In this document: in pieces, positions 52,121-61,079 of the stretch
How positions within the stretch are numbered: position 1 is the first letter of the stretch
Layout of the letters: each line of letters starts with the position of its first letter
Assembly (NCBI GenBank): GCA_964638635.1
Contig: CAZXAQ010000006.1
Coordinates: forward strand, 1 to 64,000
DNA length: 64,000 nt
Reading direction: 5' to 3'
From: SZUA-430 sp964638635
GTDB lineage: Bacteria > Pseudomonadota > Alphaproteobacteria > Micropepsales > Micropepsaceae
Position numbers and translations under genes: made by a program
Notes under the pieces: model-generated
The model's input: the letters and a program-made list of their open reading frames with translations, nothing else
What the model was told of the DNA's origin: nothing
The model's database searches: none

Positions 52121-52974
52121 GCGCGGGCGACGGCCTGCCGCCGCTTCGCGAGGTGATTGCGCAGCTCGGTTTGAGTGCGCGCAAGGCGCTGGGGCAGAAT
52201 TTCCTCTTTGATTTGAACCTGACGCGGCGGATCGCGCGTGAAGGCGGTCCGCTGGCCGGACGAACCGTCATCGAGGTTGGGCCGGGGCCCGGCGGACTGA
52301 CGCGGGCGCTGCTGGCCGAGGGCGCGGGACGGGTGGTCGCGATCGAGCGGGATGAGCGCTGCTTGCCGGCGCTTGAGGCGGTCAGCGCGGCGTATGGCGG
52401 GCGGCTGACGGTCGTCTCCGGCGATGCGCTGAAGGCGGATGAGGCGGCGCTTGCTGGCGGGCGGGCCGTTGTGGTCGCGAACCTGCCCTACAACGTCGCG
52501 ACGGTGCTGCTCATCAAGTGGCTGACGGCCGAGCCTTGGCCGCCTTGGTTCGAGGCGCTGACGTTGATGTTTCAGCGCGAGGTGGCAGAGCGGATTGTGG
52601 CCAAGCCCGGCGGGCATGCGTATGGGCGGCTTTCGGTGATCAGCCAGTGGCGGACGGCGCCGCGGATTCTCTTCGACGTGCATCGGAGCGCCTTCACGCC
52701 ACCGCCGAAGGTGACGTCGAGCGTGGTGCGGTTCGAGTTGCTAGCCAAGCCGCGCGGCGAGGCCTCCCCTGCCCTGCTCGAGCGCGTGACCGCGGCGGCG
52801 TTCGGACAGCGGCGGAAGATGCTGCGCTCGAGCCTGAAGTCGCTGGGGCCGTTCAGCGACACGTTGATCGCGGAGGCGGGGCTCGATCCGACGGCGCGGG
52901 CGGAGGAGATCCCGGTCGAGGGGTTTGCGGCGCTGGCGCGGGCGTTAGGCCGTCAGACCGCGCACGAACTCTGA
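52117..52974 (+). CDS. rsmA: 16S rRNA (adenine1518/1519-N6)-dimethyltransferase
   Basis: A 285-residue KsgA-type enzyme that dimethylates two adjacent adenines at the 3' end of 16S rRNA late in 30S assembly. Motifs: KALGQNFLFD at the start, IEVGPGPGGLTRALL for SAM binding, IERDERCLPAL, and catalytic NLPYNVAT. The C-terminal helical domain is complete (AAFGQRRKMLRSSLK). It overlaps pdxA (ATGA) and, at its 3' end, the convergent gmk gene by 30 bases. Confidence 0.96.
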   Translation: MSAGDGLPPLREVIAQLGLSARKALGQNFLFDLNLTRRIAREGGPLAGRTVIEVGPGPGGLTRALLAEGAGRVVAIERDERCLPALEAVSAAYGGRLTVVSGDALKADEAALAGGRAVVVANLPYNVATVLLIKWLTAEPWPPWFEALTLMFQREVAERIVAKPGGHAYGRLSVISQWRTAPRILFDVHRSAFTPPPKVTSSVVRFELLAKPRGEASPALLERVTAAAFGQRRKMLRSSLKSLGPFSDTLIAEAGLDPTARAEEIPVEGFAALARALGRQTAHEL

Positions 52975-53577
52975 GAGGCCGGTCTGGCGGGTGCGCTTGT
53001 AACGCTCGGCCTCGACGATGAAAGCGATGCGGGTTTCGGCGGCTTGGATGTCGTCGTTGACGATCACGTAGTCGTATTCGGCCCAGTGGCTGATCTCGTC
53101 GTTCGCCTTCGCCATGCGCCCGGCCACGACTTCGGGCGTGTCTTGCGCGCGCGATTTTAGACGGCGTTCGAGTTCGCTGCGCGAGGGCGGCAGGATGAAG
53201 ATCGAGACCACGTCTTCGCGCGCCTCTTGCTTCAGCTGTTGCGTGCCTTGCCAGTCGATGTCGAAGAGCACGTCTAGGCCTTGGGCCAGTGCTTCTTCCA
53301 CCGGCTCGCGCGGGGTGCCGTAGCTGTGGCCGAAGACGGTCGCGTGCTCCAAGAGTTCGCCGCGCTTGACCTTCTCTTGGAACGCGACCGGCGAGATGAA
53401 GTAGTAATCCTGGCCGTGGACCTCGGTCGGGCGTTTCGCGCGCGTCGTGACCGAGACCGACATCGTGAAGTTCTGATCGGTTTCGAGCAGGCGTTTGGCG
53501 AGCGTCGTCTTGCCCGCGCCTGAGGGCGACGACAACACCAGCATCATGCCGCGGCGCTTGATCGTGGTCAGGGTCAT
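52945..53577 (-). CDS. gmk: Guanylate kinase
   Basis: A 210-residue GMP kinase. The P-loop is SSPSGAGKTT (16-25), followed by the GMP-binding region SVTTRAKRPTEVHGQDYYFIS and the lid. The start ATG overlaps the yicC stop (ATGA); the frame is open far upstream but that part is the antisense of yicC. Order yicC-gmk is common. Last gene of the fatty-acid/cell-envelope run on this strand. Confidence 0.95.
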   Translation of the reverse strand: MTLTTIKRRGMMLVLSSPSGAGKTTLAKRLLETDQNFTMSVSVTTRAKRPTEVHGQDYYFISPVAFQEKVKRGELLEHATVFGHSYGTPREPVEEALAQGLDVLFDIDWQGTQQLKQEAREDVVSIFILPPSRSELERRLKSRAQDTPEVVAGRMAKANDEISHWAEYDYVIVNDDIQAAETRIAFIVEAERYKRTRQTGLSEFVRGLTA

Positions 53578-54461
53578 TCGACGTTTTGCACCTGTTCGCG
53601 CAGCTGATCGATCGTGGCCTTCAGTTCGAGGCCGACGCGCGTCAGCTGGATGTCCGAGGACTTCGAGCAGAGCGTGTTCGCTTCGCGGTTCAGCTCCTGC
53701 GCCAGGAAATCGAGGCGGCGGCCTTGCGCGCCGGCGTCGGCGAACAGCGTGCGGGCTTGGGTGAGGTGCGACTTCAGGCGGTCGATTTCCTCCCGGACGT
53801 CGGCTTTGACCAGCAGCGTCGCGATCTCTTGGGCGAGGCGGTCTTCGGTGAGGCCGGGGCGGGCTTTGAGGATATCGTCGATCGAATTCTTGAGCCGCGT
53901 GCGCAGCTGGTCCGGTTGCGTGGCGGCGAGGGTTTCGGCTTCGGCGACGAGGCCGTCCATGCGCTGCGTGTGGTGCTTCAGGATCGCGTCGAGGCGGGCG
54001 CCTTCGTCGCGGCGGGCGGCTTTCAGCGCGTCGAAGGCGTTGGCGAGGCTGCCCAAGACGGCCGCGTCGCGGGCGGCGAGTTCGGCTTCGCCGAGCGGCG
54101 GGCCTTGCGCGTCGATCACGCCACGGAGCGAGAGAATGCCGTCGAGCGTGGGCGGGGCGGCTTTGACCGTGCCTTCGAGCTGCTTCAGCGCGGCGAGGAC
54201 TTGTTGCAACGCTTCCTGGTTCACGCGGATGGCGCCGCGCGAGGGGTCGGCGTCGAGCGTCAGCGAGGACGTGATGGCGCCCCTTGTGAAGCGCTCGTTC
54301 GCGAGCATGCGGGCGGGCTGTTCCAGGCCCTCGAAGCCCTCCGGCACGCGCACGCGCACGTCGAGGCCGCGCGAGTTCACGCTGCGCACCTCCCAATGCC
54401 AGCGCCAGGCGCCTTGGGCGCCTTGCGTGCGGGCGAATCCGGTCATGCTGGAAAGGGGCAT
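53574..54461 (-). CDS. yicC: YicC/YloC family endoribonuclease
   Basis: A 295-residue protein. The N-terminus MPLSSMTGFARTQG and the C-terminus DFLAQELNREANTLCSKSSDIQLTRVGLELKATIDQLREQVQNVE are nearly invariant in the family, which was shown to include RNases. The ATG has GGAG six bases upstream; a TTG one codon before is less likely. The middle is helical coiled coil. It overlaps gmk and follows mltG with a 62-bp gap. Confidence 0.93.
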   Translation of the reverse strand: MPLSSMTGFARTQGAQGAWRWHWEVRSVNSRGLDVRVRVPEGFEGLEQPARMLANERFTRGAITSSLTLDADPSRGAIRVNQEALQQVLAALKQLEGTVKAAPPTLDGILSLRGVIDAQGPPLGEAELAARDAAVLGSLANAFDALKAARRDEGARLDAILKHHTQRMDGLVAEAETLAATQPDQLRTRLKNSIDDILKARPGLTEDRLAQEIATLLVKADVREEIDRLKSHLTQARTLFADAGAQGRRLDFLAQELNREANTLCSKSSDIQLTRVGLELKATIDQLREQVQNVE

Positions 54462-54523
54462 CAATCTCCGGCCTTTACCGAGTCAGGCCGGACTCTAGGG
54501 GGTGTGGGGCGCGCGCTCAACGT

Positions 54524-55537
54524 TCAGGGGGTGGGCGTTGCGGGCGCGGATGCGCGCTGCTTCTCGATCTCGCGCCACTTTTGCACGTTCTTTTCGTGCT
54601 CGGCCAAGGTGGCCGCGAACACGTGGCCGCCGGTGCCGTCGGCGACGAAGAACAGGTCCTGGGTGTCGGCGGGGTTCAGAACCGCGGCAAGCGAGGCCTT
54701 GCCGGGGTTTGCGATCGGCGTCGGCGGCAGGCCCACGATTACGTAGGTGTTGTAGGGCGTGGGCTTGTCAAGTTCGCTCTTGCGGATGCCGCGGCCGAGC
54801 GGCACGCCCTTCGTCAGGCCGTAGATGATCGTCGGGTCGGATTGCAGCTTGATGCCCTTGCGCAGGCGATTGACGAAGACCGCGGCGACGCGCGGGCGTT
54901 CCTCGGCAATGCCGGTTTCCTTCTCGACGATGGAGGCGAGGATCACGGCTTCCTGCTGGGTCGAGAACGGGAGGTTCGACGCGCGCTGCGCCCACAACTC
55001 GTCGAGCGTGCGCTTGTGATCTTCCTGCATGCGCAGAATCAAATCGTCGCGCGGCATGCCGCGGTTGAAGATGTACGTCTCCGGCAGCAACGAGCCTTCG
55101 GATGGATCGATCGTGATCTCGCCCGTCAGCGAGGGATGATTGCGCACGAGTTCGAGGATCGTTGCGCTGGTGAGGCCTTCGGCGAGCGTCAGTTTGTAGA
55201 CGATCGATTTGCCCGCGATCAGGATGTCCATGATCTGGCGGGGCGTGGCGCCGGAGGGGATCGCGTATTCGCCGGCTTTGAGCGCCGCGGTCTTGCGGTT
55301 GTACATGACGCCCGCGCGGAAGATCAGCGCGCTACGCACGACGCCGCGTTGCTGCAAGATGTTGGCGGCTTGATTGAGGCCGGTGCCCAGCGGCAGGGAC
55401 ACGATCGTTTCCGTTTCGCCTTCGTAAGCCGCGGGGCCCGGTGCGTCGAACTGATTGAGCACGTACCAGCCGCCGACGGCGCCAGCCGCGGCACCGAGAA
55501 GCAAGATCACGAGGATGAAGCGGAAGAAAGAACGCAA
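54524..55537 (-). CDS. mltG: Endolytic murein transglycosylase MltG
   Basis: A 337-residue membrane-anchored enzyme. One N-terminal helix (5-27) is followed by a LysM-like segment (about 43-110) and the YceG catalytic domain. The catalytic Glu is in ASIVEKETG (about 205), and DPTIIYGL plus YNTYVIVGLPPTPIANPG are signature stretches. It cuts nascent glycan strands and sets their length. The usual location downstream of fabF is kept. Confidence 0.95.
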   Translation of the reverse strand: MRSFFRFILVILLLGAAAGAVGGWYVLNQFDAPGPAAYEGETETIVSLPLGTGLNQAANILQQRGVVRSALIFRAGVMYNRKTAALKAGEYAIPSGATPRQIMDILIAGKSIVYKLTLAEGLTSATILELVRNHPSLTGEITIDPSEGSLLPETYIFNRGMPRDDLILRMQEDHKRTLDELWAQRASNLPFSTQQEAVILASIVEKETGIAEERPRVAAVFVNRLRKGIKLQSDPTIIYGLTKGVPLGRGIRKSELDKPTPYNTYVIVGLPPTPIANPGKASLAAVLNPADTQDLFFVADGTGGHVFAATLAEHEKNVQKWREIEKQRASAPATPTP

Positions 55538-55588
55538 GGCGCGAACTCCGAGTTGGGAGTCTGGGGAGAGCCGTTAACGGATTATTGG

Positions 55589-56854
55589 CTACCGCGGCGC
55601 GCCGGTCAAAATCAACGTGGCGTTTGTCCCGCCGAATCCGAACGAATTCGACAGGGCGGCGCGGATTTCGCGTTTCTTCGCCTTGTGCGGGACGAGGTCG
55701 ATCTTCGTCTCAACCGAGGGGTTGTCGAGGTTCAACGTCGGCGGGCAAATCTGGTCGCGCAGCGCCAGGATGCAGAAGATCGCTTCCACAGCGCCTGCCG
55801 CGCCAAGCAGGTGGCCGATCGAGGATTTTGTGGACGACATCGACACCCGTTCGGCCGCATTGCCAAACAAACGTTCGACAGCCCGGAGTTCGATCTCGTC
55901 GCCCAAGGGCGTCGAGGTGCCGTGCGCGTTCACGTAGTCGATGTCGGTCGGCATCATGCCGGCGCGCTTCAGCGCCATCTGCATGGCGCGGAAGCCGCCG
56001 TCGCCATCTTCGGCGGGAGCGGTGATGTGGTAGGCATCGCCGGAGAGGCCATAGCCCCTGATCTCGGCGTAGATCTTCGCGCCGCGGCGCTTGGCGTGTT
56101 CGAGTTCTTCGAGGATGAGGCAACCCGCGCCCGCGCCCATCAGGAAGCCGTCCCGGTCTTTGTCGTAGGGGCGCGATGCTTTTTCCGGCGCGTCGTTGAA
56201 CGCTGTCGAGAGCGCGCGGCAGGCGTTGAAGCCCGCGACGCCAAGGCGCGAGATCGCCGATTCAGTGCCGCCGGCCAGCATCACATCGGCGTCATCAAGC
56301 GCGATCAAACGGGCCGCGTCACCGATCGCGTGCGCGCCGGTCGAGCAGGCTGTCACCACGGAGTGGTTCGGGCCCTTCATGCCGAAGCGGATCGAGACGT
56401 AGCCGGAGGCGAGGTTGATCAAGCGGCCCGGGATGAAGAATGGGCTGACCCGGCGCGGGCCTTTTTCGTGCAGCGTGACGGCCGCGTCCGAGATGCCGGG
56501 CAAGCCGCCAATGCCGGAGCCGATCAAGACGCCGGTGCGGCAGCGCTTTTCTTCCGTGTCGAGAACGAGTTTCGAATCTTCGAACGCCTGAACCGCGGCG
56601 CCCATGGCAAGGACGATGAAGTCGTCGACCTTGCGCTGGTCCTTCGGGTCCATCCACTGGTCGGCGTTGAACGTGCCGTTCGTGCCATCACCGCGCGGGA
56701 CGTCGGCCGCGATCTTCGTCTGCAGGTCTTCGGTGTTGAAGGCGGTGATTTTCTTGGCGCCGGATTGGCCGGCGAGGAGGCGCGACCACGTCTCCTCCAC
56801 CCCGCAAGCCAGCGGGCTGACCATCCCAAGTCCTGTAACGACGACGCGCCGCAT
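55589..56854 (-). CDS. fabF: Beta-ketoacyl-ACP synthase II
   Basis: A 421-residue condensing enzyme of type II fatty acid synthesis. The Cys-His-His triad is clear: Cys170 in ACSTGAHAI, His in NAHGTSTPLGD and His in SSIGHLLGAAG. It elongates acyl-ACP with malonyl-ACP. It lies 40 bp after acpP and 51 bp before mltG on the same strand, the standard alphaproteobacterial order. Confidence 0.96.
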   Translation of the reverse strand: MRRVVVTGLGMVSPLACGVEETWSRLLAGQSGAKKITAFNTEDLQTKIAADVPRGDGTNGTFNADQWMDPKDQRKVDDFIVLAMGAAVQAFEDSKLVLDTEEKRCRTGVLIGSGIGGLPGISDAAVTLHEKGPRRVSPFFIPGRLINLASGYVSIRFGMKGPNHSVVTACSTGAHAIGDAARLIALDDADVMLAGGTESAISRLGVAGFNACRALSTAFNDAPEKASRPYDKDRDGFLMGAGAGCLILEELEHAKRRGAKIYAEIRGYGLSGDAYHITAPAEDGDGGFRAMQMALKRAGMMPTDIDYVNAHGTSTPLGDEIELRAVERLFGNAAERVSMSSTKSSIGHLLGAAGAVEAIFCILALRDQICPPTLNLDNPSVETKIDLVPHKAKKREIRAALSNSFGFGGTNATLILTGAPR

Positions 56855-56894
56855 TAGGATTTAGCTAGTGGGCTTCTGGCTTTGCGCAACCGCC

Positions 56895-57131
56895 TTAGGC
56901 CGCTTTTTCTTTGATGAACTTTACGGCGTCGCCGACCGTGACGATCGACTCGGCGGCGTCATCCGGGATTTCGACGTTGAATTCTTCTTCGAACGCCATG
57001 ACGAGTTCGACCGTATCGAGGCTGTCCGCGCCAAGATCGTCGATGAAGCTCGCGTTTTCGGTCACCTTTTCGGCTTCCACGTTCAGGTGTTCGATCACGA
57101 TCTTCTTCACGCGGTCAGCGATATCGCTCAT
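56895..57131 (-). CDS. acpP: Acyl carrier protein
   Basis: A 78-residue acidic helical protein. Ser37 in GADSLDTVELV is the phosphopantetheine attachment site. MSDIADRVKKIVIEHLNVE and the acidic helix 2 are typical. It carries acyl chains for the fab enzymes around it. The upstream gap to fabG is 143 bp, long enough for a private promoter; a TTGGCA with TACCAA 18 bp later near 57220-57250 is a weak candidate. A perfect AAAGGA ribosome-binding site precedes the ATG. Confidence 0.97.
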   Translation of the reverse strand: MSDIADRVKKIVIEHLNVEAEKVTENASFIDDLGADSLDTVELVMAFEEEFNVEIPDDAAESIVTVGDAVKFIKEKAA

Positions 57132-57274
57132 TTTTTCGTCCTTTGAGAGAAACTGGCAGGTTTAGGAATACCCATATGGGGGCTCCTTGGAGAATCCGCC
57201 CCTGGGGAATTTGCGCGGTTGGTAACACACCTCAGGCGAGCTTGCCAACTGCCGCGCCCCTAGGGTTAAGCCCT

Positions 57275-58012
57275 TCAAATCATGGCCATTCCGCCATTTA
57301 CATGCAGGGTTTGGCCCGTGATGTAGGCCGCTTCTTCACTCGCAAGATACGCTACGGCGGCCCCGATATCGGCGCCGGCACCTAAGCGTTGCGCCGGTAT
57401 CTTCGCCATGATGGCCCCACGTTGCTGGTCGTTCAGCACGTCGGTCATCGGCGATTTGATGAAACCGGGCGCCACACAGTTGACGGTGATGTTGCGGGTC
57501 GCGACCTCTTGGGCCAGCGATTTCGTCATGCCGATGATACCGGCCTTTGCGGCGCAGTAGTTCCCCTGCCCCGGGTTGCCCATCACGCCCACGACCGACG
57601 TGATCGAGACGATCCGGCCCCAGCGCTTTTTCATCATCGGCCGCATCACGGCGCGCGACAGACGGAATGTGGACGTCAGGTTGATCTTGATGACGTCATC
57701 CCACTCCTCGTCCTTCATGCGCATGAAGAGGTTGTCGCGCGTGATGCCCGCGTTGCAGACCAGGATGTCGAGCCCGCCCATGAGGCCTTCCGCCGTCTTT
57801 GGCAGCTCGTCGACTTGCGCGCCGTCGGCCAGGTTGCACGTCGCGACGTGGGCGCGATCGCCGAGTTCCTTCTGCAGCGTTTCCAGCGCCTCGCGGCGCG
57901 TGCCAGAGAGCGTGACGGTCGCGCCTTGTTTGTGCAGCGCGCGGGCGATGTCGCTGCCGATGCCGCCGCTGGCGCCGGTCACGAGCGCGGTTTTGCCGGT
58001 GAGAGAGAACAT
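57275..58012 (-). CDS. fabG: 3-oxoacyl-ACP reductase
   Basis: A 245-residue SDR that reduces 3-ketoacyl-ACP with NADPH. The cofactor motif is TGASGGIGSDIA (13-24), NAG is at 87-89, and the catalytic residues are Ser138, Tyr152 and Lys156 (YCAAK). The ATG at MFSLTGK was chosen over one six codons upstream because AAGGA lies eight bases before it. It is separated from fabD by 247 bp that contain a composite palindromic element. Confidence 0.95.
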   Translation of the reverse strand: MFSLTGKTALVTGASGGIGSDIARALHKQGATVTLSGTRREALETLQKELGDRAHVATCNLADGAQVDELPKTAEGLMGGLDILVCNAGITRDNLFMRMKDEEWDDVIKINLTSTFRLSRAVMRPMMKKRWGRIVSITSVVGVMGNPGQGNYCAAKAGIIGMTKSLAQEVATRNITVNCVAPGFIKSPMTDVLNDQQRGAIMAKIPAQRLGAGADIGAAVAYLASEEAAYITGQTLHVNGGMAMI

Positions 58013-58051
58013 GGAAGCGTTCCTTGTCATCTAGATATTGTCTGTACTCCA

Positions 58052-58244
58052 GTCATGGCCGGGCTTGACCCGGCCACCCAGGGGACCGCGCCGAAGCGCG
58101 ATTAGAAAGAAGTTTCACCACGAAGCCACGAAGATCACAAAGATCACAAAGCGCTTGGTGCCCTTTGTGGCTTCGTGGTGAACCTCTTTTTCTTGCCGGC
58201 CGGTGTGCGCTCCCCTGGGTGGCCGGGTCAAGCCCGGCCATGAC
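58052..58244. repeat. Composite palindromic element between fabD and fabG (nested inverted repeats)
   Basis: Outer arms of about 33 bp are the same family as at 16373-16479: GTCATGGCCGGGCTTGACCC...CCCAGGGG on the left (58052-58084) and the exact inverse on the right (58212-58244). Nested inside is a second inverted repeat, TTCACCACGAAGCCAC (58114-58129) with its exact complement (58167-58182), of the CACGAAG type also found in the element at 59289-59545. The whole can fold as one long cruciform. It lies inside a fatty-acid gene cluster and may act as a terminator/attenuator or stabilise mRNA. Confidence 0.85.
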
Positions 58245-58259
58245 GAAGTTGTTTTGATT

Positions 58260-59204
58260 TTAGAGCGTTTTCATGAACGCTTCGATTTCCTGCGGGGTTT
58301 CGATCGACGTCGTGGGCAGGTCCTTGTCGATGCGCTTGGCCATCGTGGACAGCACCTTGCCCGCGCCGACTTCGATGGCCGAGGTGATGCCGCGGCCGCG
58401 CAGTCCTTCGATCGTTTCGCGCCAACGCACGCGGCCGGTGATTTGCTCGATCAACAAGCGCTTGATCGTCGCCGGATCGCTTTCGGGATTGACGCTGACA
58501 TTCGAGATGACAGGCACGCGTGGCGGGCGGATCGTTTCGCCGCCCAGCACGTCTTCCATCTCGCGCGCGGCAGGTTGCATCAGCGGCGAATGGAAGGCGG
58601 CGGCGACCGGGAGCATCATCAGGCGCTTGATGCCTTTCGCCTTCGCGATCTCTTGCGCGCGTTCGAGCGCGCCCTTATGGCCCGAGATCACGATTTGACC
58701 GGGGGCGTTGTCGTTCGCAACCACGCAGACTTCGCCGCCGGTCGAGGCTTCCTTACAGACCTCGTCGGCTTGCGCGAAGTCGGCGCCGAGGAGCGCGCCC
58801 ATGCCACTGGTGCCGACCGGGGCTGCGCGGCGCATCGCCGAGCCGCGCGCGCGCAGAAGGCGTGCGGCTTGGGGCACAGTGAACGCGCCGGCTGCGGCGA
58901 GCGCCGAGTATTCGCCGAGCGAATGGCCGGCGACGAAGGCCACGTGCTTCGCCCAGTCGAGTTTGCCGTCGCGTTCGAGCACGCGCATCACCGCGAGGCT
59001 AACGGCCATCAACGCCGGTTGCGCGTTTTCGGTGAGCGTGAGGTCGGCTTCGGGGCCTTCCCAGATGAGGCGCGACAGCGGCTGCTTCAGCGCCTCGTCA
59101 ACCTCTTCGAATACTTCGCGTGCGGCAGGAAAGGCTTCGGCGAGCGCTTTGCCCATGCCGACCGCTTGGCTGCCTTGCCCCGGAAACGTCAACGCGCGGG
59201 CCAT
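58260..59204 (-). CDS. fabD: Malonyl-CoA:ACP transacylase
   Basis: A 314-residue enzyme that loads malonyl onto ACP. The catalytic Ser95 is in AGHSLGEYSAL, the partner His in AAFHSPLM near residue 203, and FPGQGSQAVGMG forms the oxyanion loop. It is first of the fab genes on this strand. The region between it and the O-antigen ligase gene carries a long inverted-repeat element. Confidence 0.95.
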   Translation of the reverse strand: MARALTFPGQGSQAVGMGKALAEAFPAAREVFEEVDEALKQPLSRLIWEGPEADLTLTENAQPALMAVSLAVMRVLERDGKLDWAKHVAFVAGHSLGEYSALAAAGAFTVPQAARLLRARGSAMRRAAPVGTSGMGALLGADFAQADEVCKEASTGGEVCVVANDNAPGQIVISGHKGALERAQEIAKAKGIKRLMMLPVAAAFHSPLMQPAAREMEDVLGGETIRPPRVPVISNVSVNPESDPATIKRLLIEQITGRVRWRETIEGLRGRGITSAIEVGAGKVLSTMAKRIDKDLPTTSIETPQEIEAFMKTL

Positions 59205-59565
59205 GTGATACCTCTCAAGTTTTCGGCGCGGACAGACACCGGGGGCGGGCCAGGTGTCAAGCCACGTGGCTGAGGCGGCGAAAAAGGAAGAGCAACACGA
59301 AGAACGCGAAGGTCACACGAAGAGCCACGAAGACTCTGTGGCCGCGCATAGTCTGCCGGTCCAACCACAGACCCTTTGGCGCGAAGCGCCGCTAAACCAC
59401 CTGAAGGACGCGTCAAACCTATCGAAAAGAAGGAATGGGCGCTTCGCGCCCAAGAAAGATCATACGTGGTTAGACAACCGGAATCGATGCAGCGGCAGCG
59501 TCTTCGTGGCTCTTCGTGTGACCTTCGCGTTCTTCGTGTTGCTCTTTCTTCTTGCGGCGGTGCCA
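59205..59565. repeat. Intergenic 46-bp perfect inverted-repeat element (59289-59545)
   Basis: This 360-bp gene-free stretch contains two exactly complementary 46-bp arms (59289-59334 and 59500-59545) around a 165-bp centre. The arms are built from CACGAAG/GAAG units (for example AGAGCAACACGAAGAACGCG). The centre holds two palindromes, GGCGCGAAGCGCC-like and GGGCGCTTCGCGCCC, and AACCAC/GTGGTT pairs. No open reading frame of quality lies inside. The shape is that of a small non-autonomous mobile element (MITE-like) or a long cruciform repeat. A target duplication is not obvious. Confidence 0.85.
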
Positions 59566-61011
59566 TCAACGAATGAGGTCCATGTTCGTGCGCCAGGATT
59601 GGGCGACACCGAGGCCCAGCAGGGCTGCGTAGGTGATGGCGACGGCGGGGACTTGGAGGCTGAAGTCGACGGCGGCGTGGATGCCGACGACGATGGAGGC
59701 TGCGAAACCGATCGCGGGGAACAGGCGGTCACGGCGGCGGTTGAGGCAGCCTTGGAAGCACATCCAGGCGAGCAGCACCGGGACCGCAAGATAGGCGAGG
59801 CCTGCGGGGACGCCCAGATCGGCGAGCGTTTCCAGGATGTCGTTGTGGGCTTCATCGACATTGCCCGTCACGGCGCCGTCGCTGAAGAACGGGTAGTAGC
59901 GTTCGAAGGCGCCGAAGCCGTGGCCCATGAGCGGGGCCGCTTCAACCGCTTTCATCGTCGATTGTGCGATCGCGGCGCGGGCGTTGTCGGTGACGCCTTG
60001 TTCTTGAACACGCCCGAGCAGCGGGTCGGCCGCAACGGCGGCCGCGATGCCGAGCACCAAGACGAGGAGGGCCGCCATGGCGCGCTGGCCCGAGGATTCG
60101 CCTTTGTTCGCGCGGCGTCCCACCGACAGCGCCGTGATGAGCGCGACGGTGCCGAGGAAGAAGGAGATCACGCCGCCGCGCGACTGCGTCAGCAGCAGTG
60201 CCGAAACCGTGGTCACGATCATGACGAAGAGGAGCGCGACCTCGCTCGTCAGCGCTTGGAGGCCGGTGCGAAAGAGCAGACGCGCGCCGCGATCCCAAAC
60301 GATGGATTGACGCAGTTTCTCCACGAATAGACCGAGGCCCGCGATCGCCGCGAGCGCGGAGAACGTCGCGAAGTGGTTCGGATTCACGAATGGGCCGGTG
60401 ACGCGCGCGTAGTCGATTTTCGGGTCCGGCATCAGCCAGGATTGGAAGTCGAACTTCGTGTAGAAGGCGACGAGCGCGACTGCGGCGTACACGAACGCAA
60501 TGACGACGACGCCTGAGACGATAGCCGAGGCGCGGTCGCGATCGCGCGAAAGCTCGAAGGCGATCAGAAACGCGGCGATGCTGAGCGAGGCGGCGAAGAG
60601 CGCTTGGCGCGTCAGCTCCGGATCGACGGAGACGTAGGCGCCGACTTTGCTGCCGAGCGCGGTGCCGGCCATCTCCCACAAGGGATGCGCGGCCGCGACG
60701 AGGTCGACGCCGGTCAGCGTTGCGAAGGCGTCCAGGTTCACGGATTGCAGAAAGCCCCATCCGAGCGCGCCGAAAATCAATAGCCCCGGCAACGCGAGAC
60801 GGCGTAGTTGCGGCACGACCGCGACGATGCCGGTCAGCGCCAAACCCGACCAAACCAACAGAATGCTCCCGAGCCCCAAGCCGACCGCGAGTTCAGCCCA
60901 CGGGCGGTTCGAGCCATAGGGGAACGGCGCCCAAGCTAGGACGGCGAGGAACACGAGCACCAGAAGGCGCTCGGGGTAGAGCCAGACGCTGTCTTCGCGA
61001 TGGTCGTTCAT
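59566..61011 (-). CDS. O-antigen ligase/polymerase family membrane protein
   Basis: A 481-residue integral membrane protein with about eleven predicted helices. The TGPFVNPNHFATF loop and a large periplasmic loop between about 310 and 400 (with ESAPLMGHGFGAFERYYP-like WZY_C features) are typical of Wzy_C O-antigen ligases and exopolysaccharide polymerases. The last helix region (VDFSLQVPAVAITYAALLGLGVA) also fits. Its substrate is probably a polysaccharide built by genes beyond the window, including the adjacent UDP-sugar dehydrogenase. Confidence 0.85.
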   Translation of the reverse strand: MNDHREDSVWLYPERLLVLVFLAVLAWAPFPYGSNRPWAELAVGLGLGSILLVWSGLALTGIVAVVPQLRRLALPGLLIFGALGWGFLQSVNLDAFATLTGVDLVAAAHPLWEMAGTALGSKVGAYVSVDPELTRQALFAASLSIAAFLIAFELSRDRDRASAIVSGVVVIAFVYAAVALVAFYTKFDFQSWLMPDPKIDYARVTGPFVNPNHFATFSALAAIAGLGLFVEKLRQSIVWDRGARLLFRTGLQALTSEVALLFVMIVTTVSALLLTQSRGGVISFFLGTVALITALSVGRRANKGESSGQRAMAALLVLVLGIAAAVAADPLLGRVQEQGVTDNARAAIAQSTMKAVEAAPLMGHGFGAFERYYPFFSDGAVTGNVDEAHNDILETLADLGVPAGLAYLAVPVLLAWMCFQGCLNRRRDRLFPAIGFAASIVVGIHAAVDFSLQVPAVAITYAALLGLGVAQSWRTNMDLIR

Positions 61012-61079
61012 GCGCCCGCGCTCTGCTTGACAGGGCTTGAGGCGCGCGTACCTATGCGACGACTTTCGGATTTCGGCGT

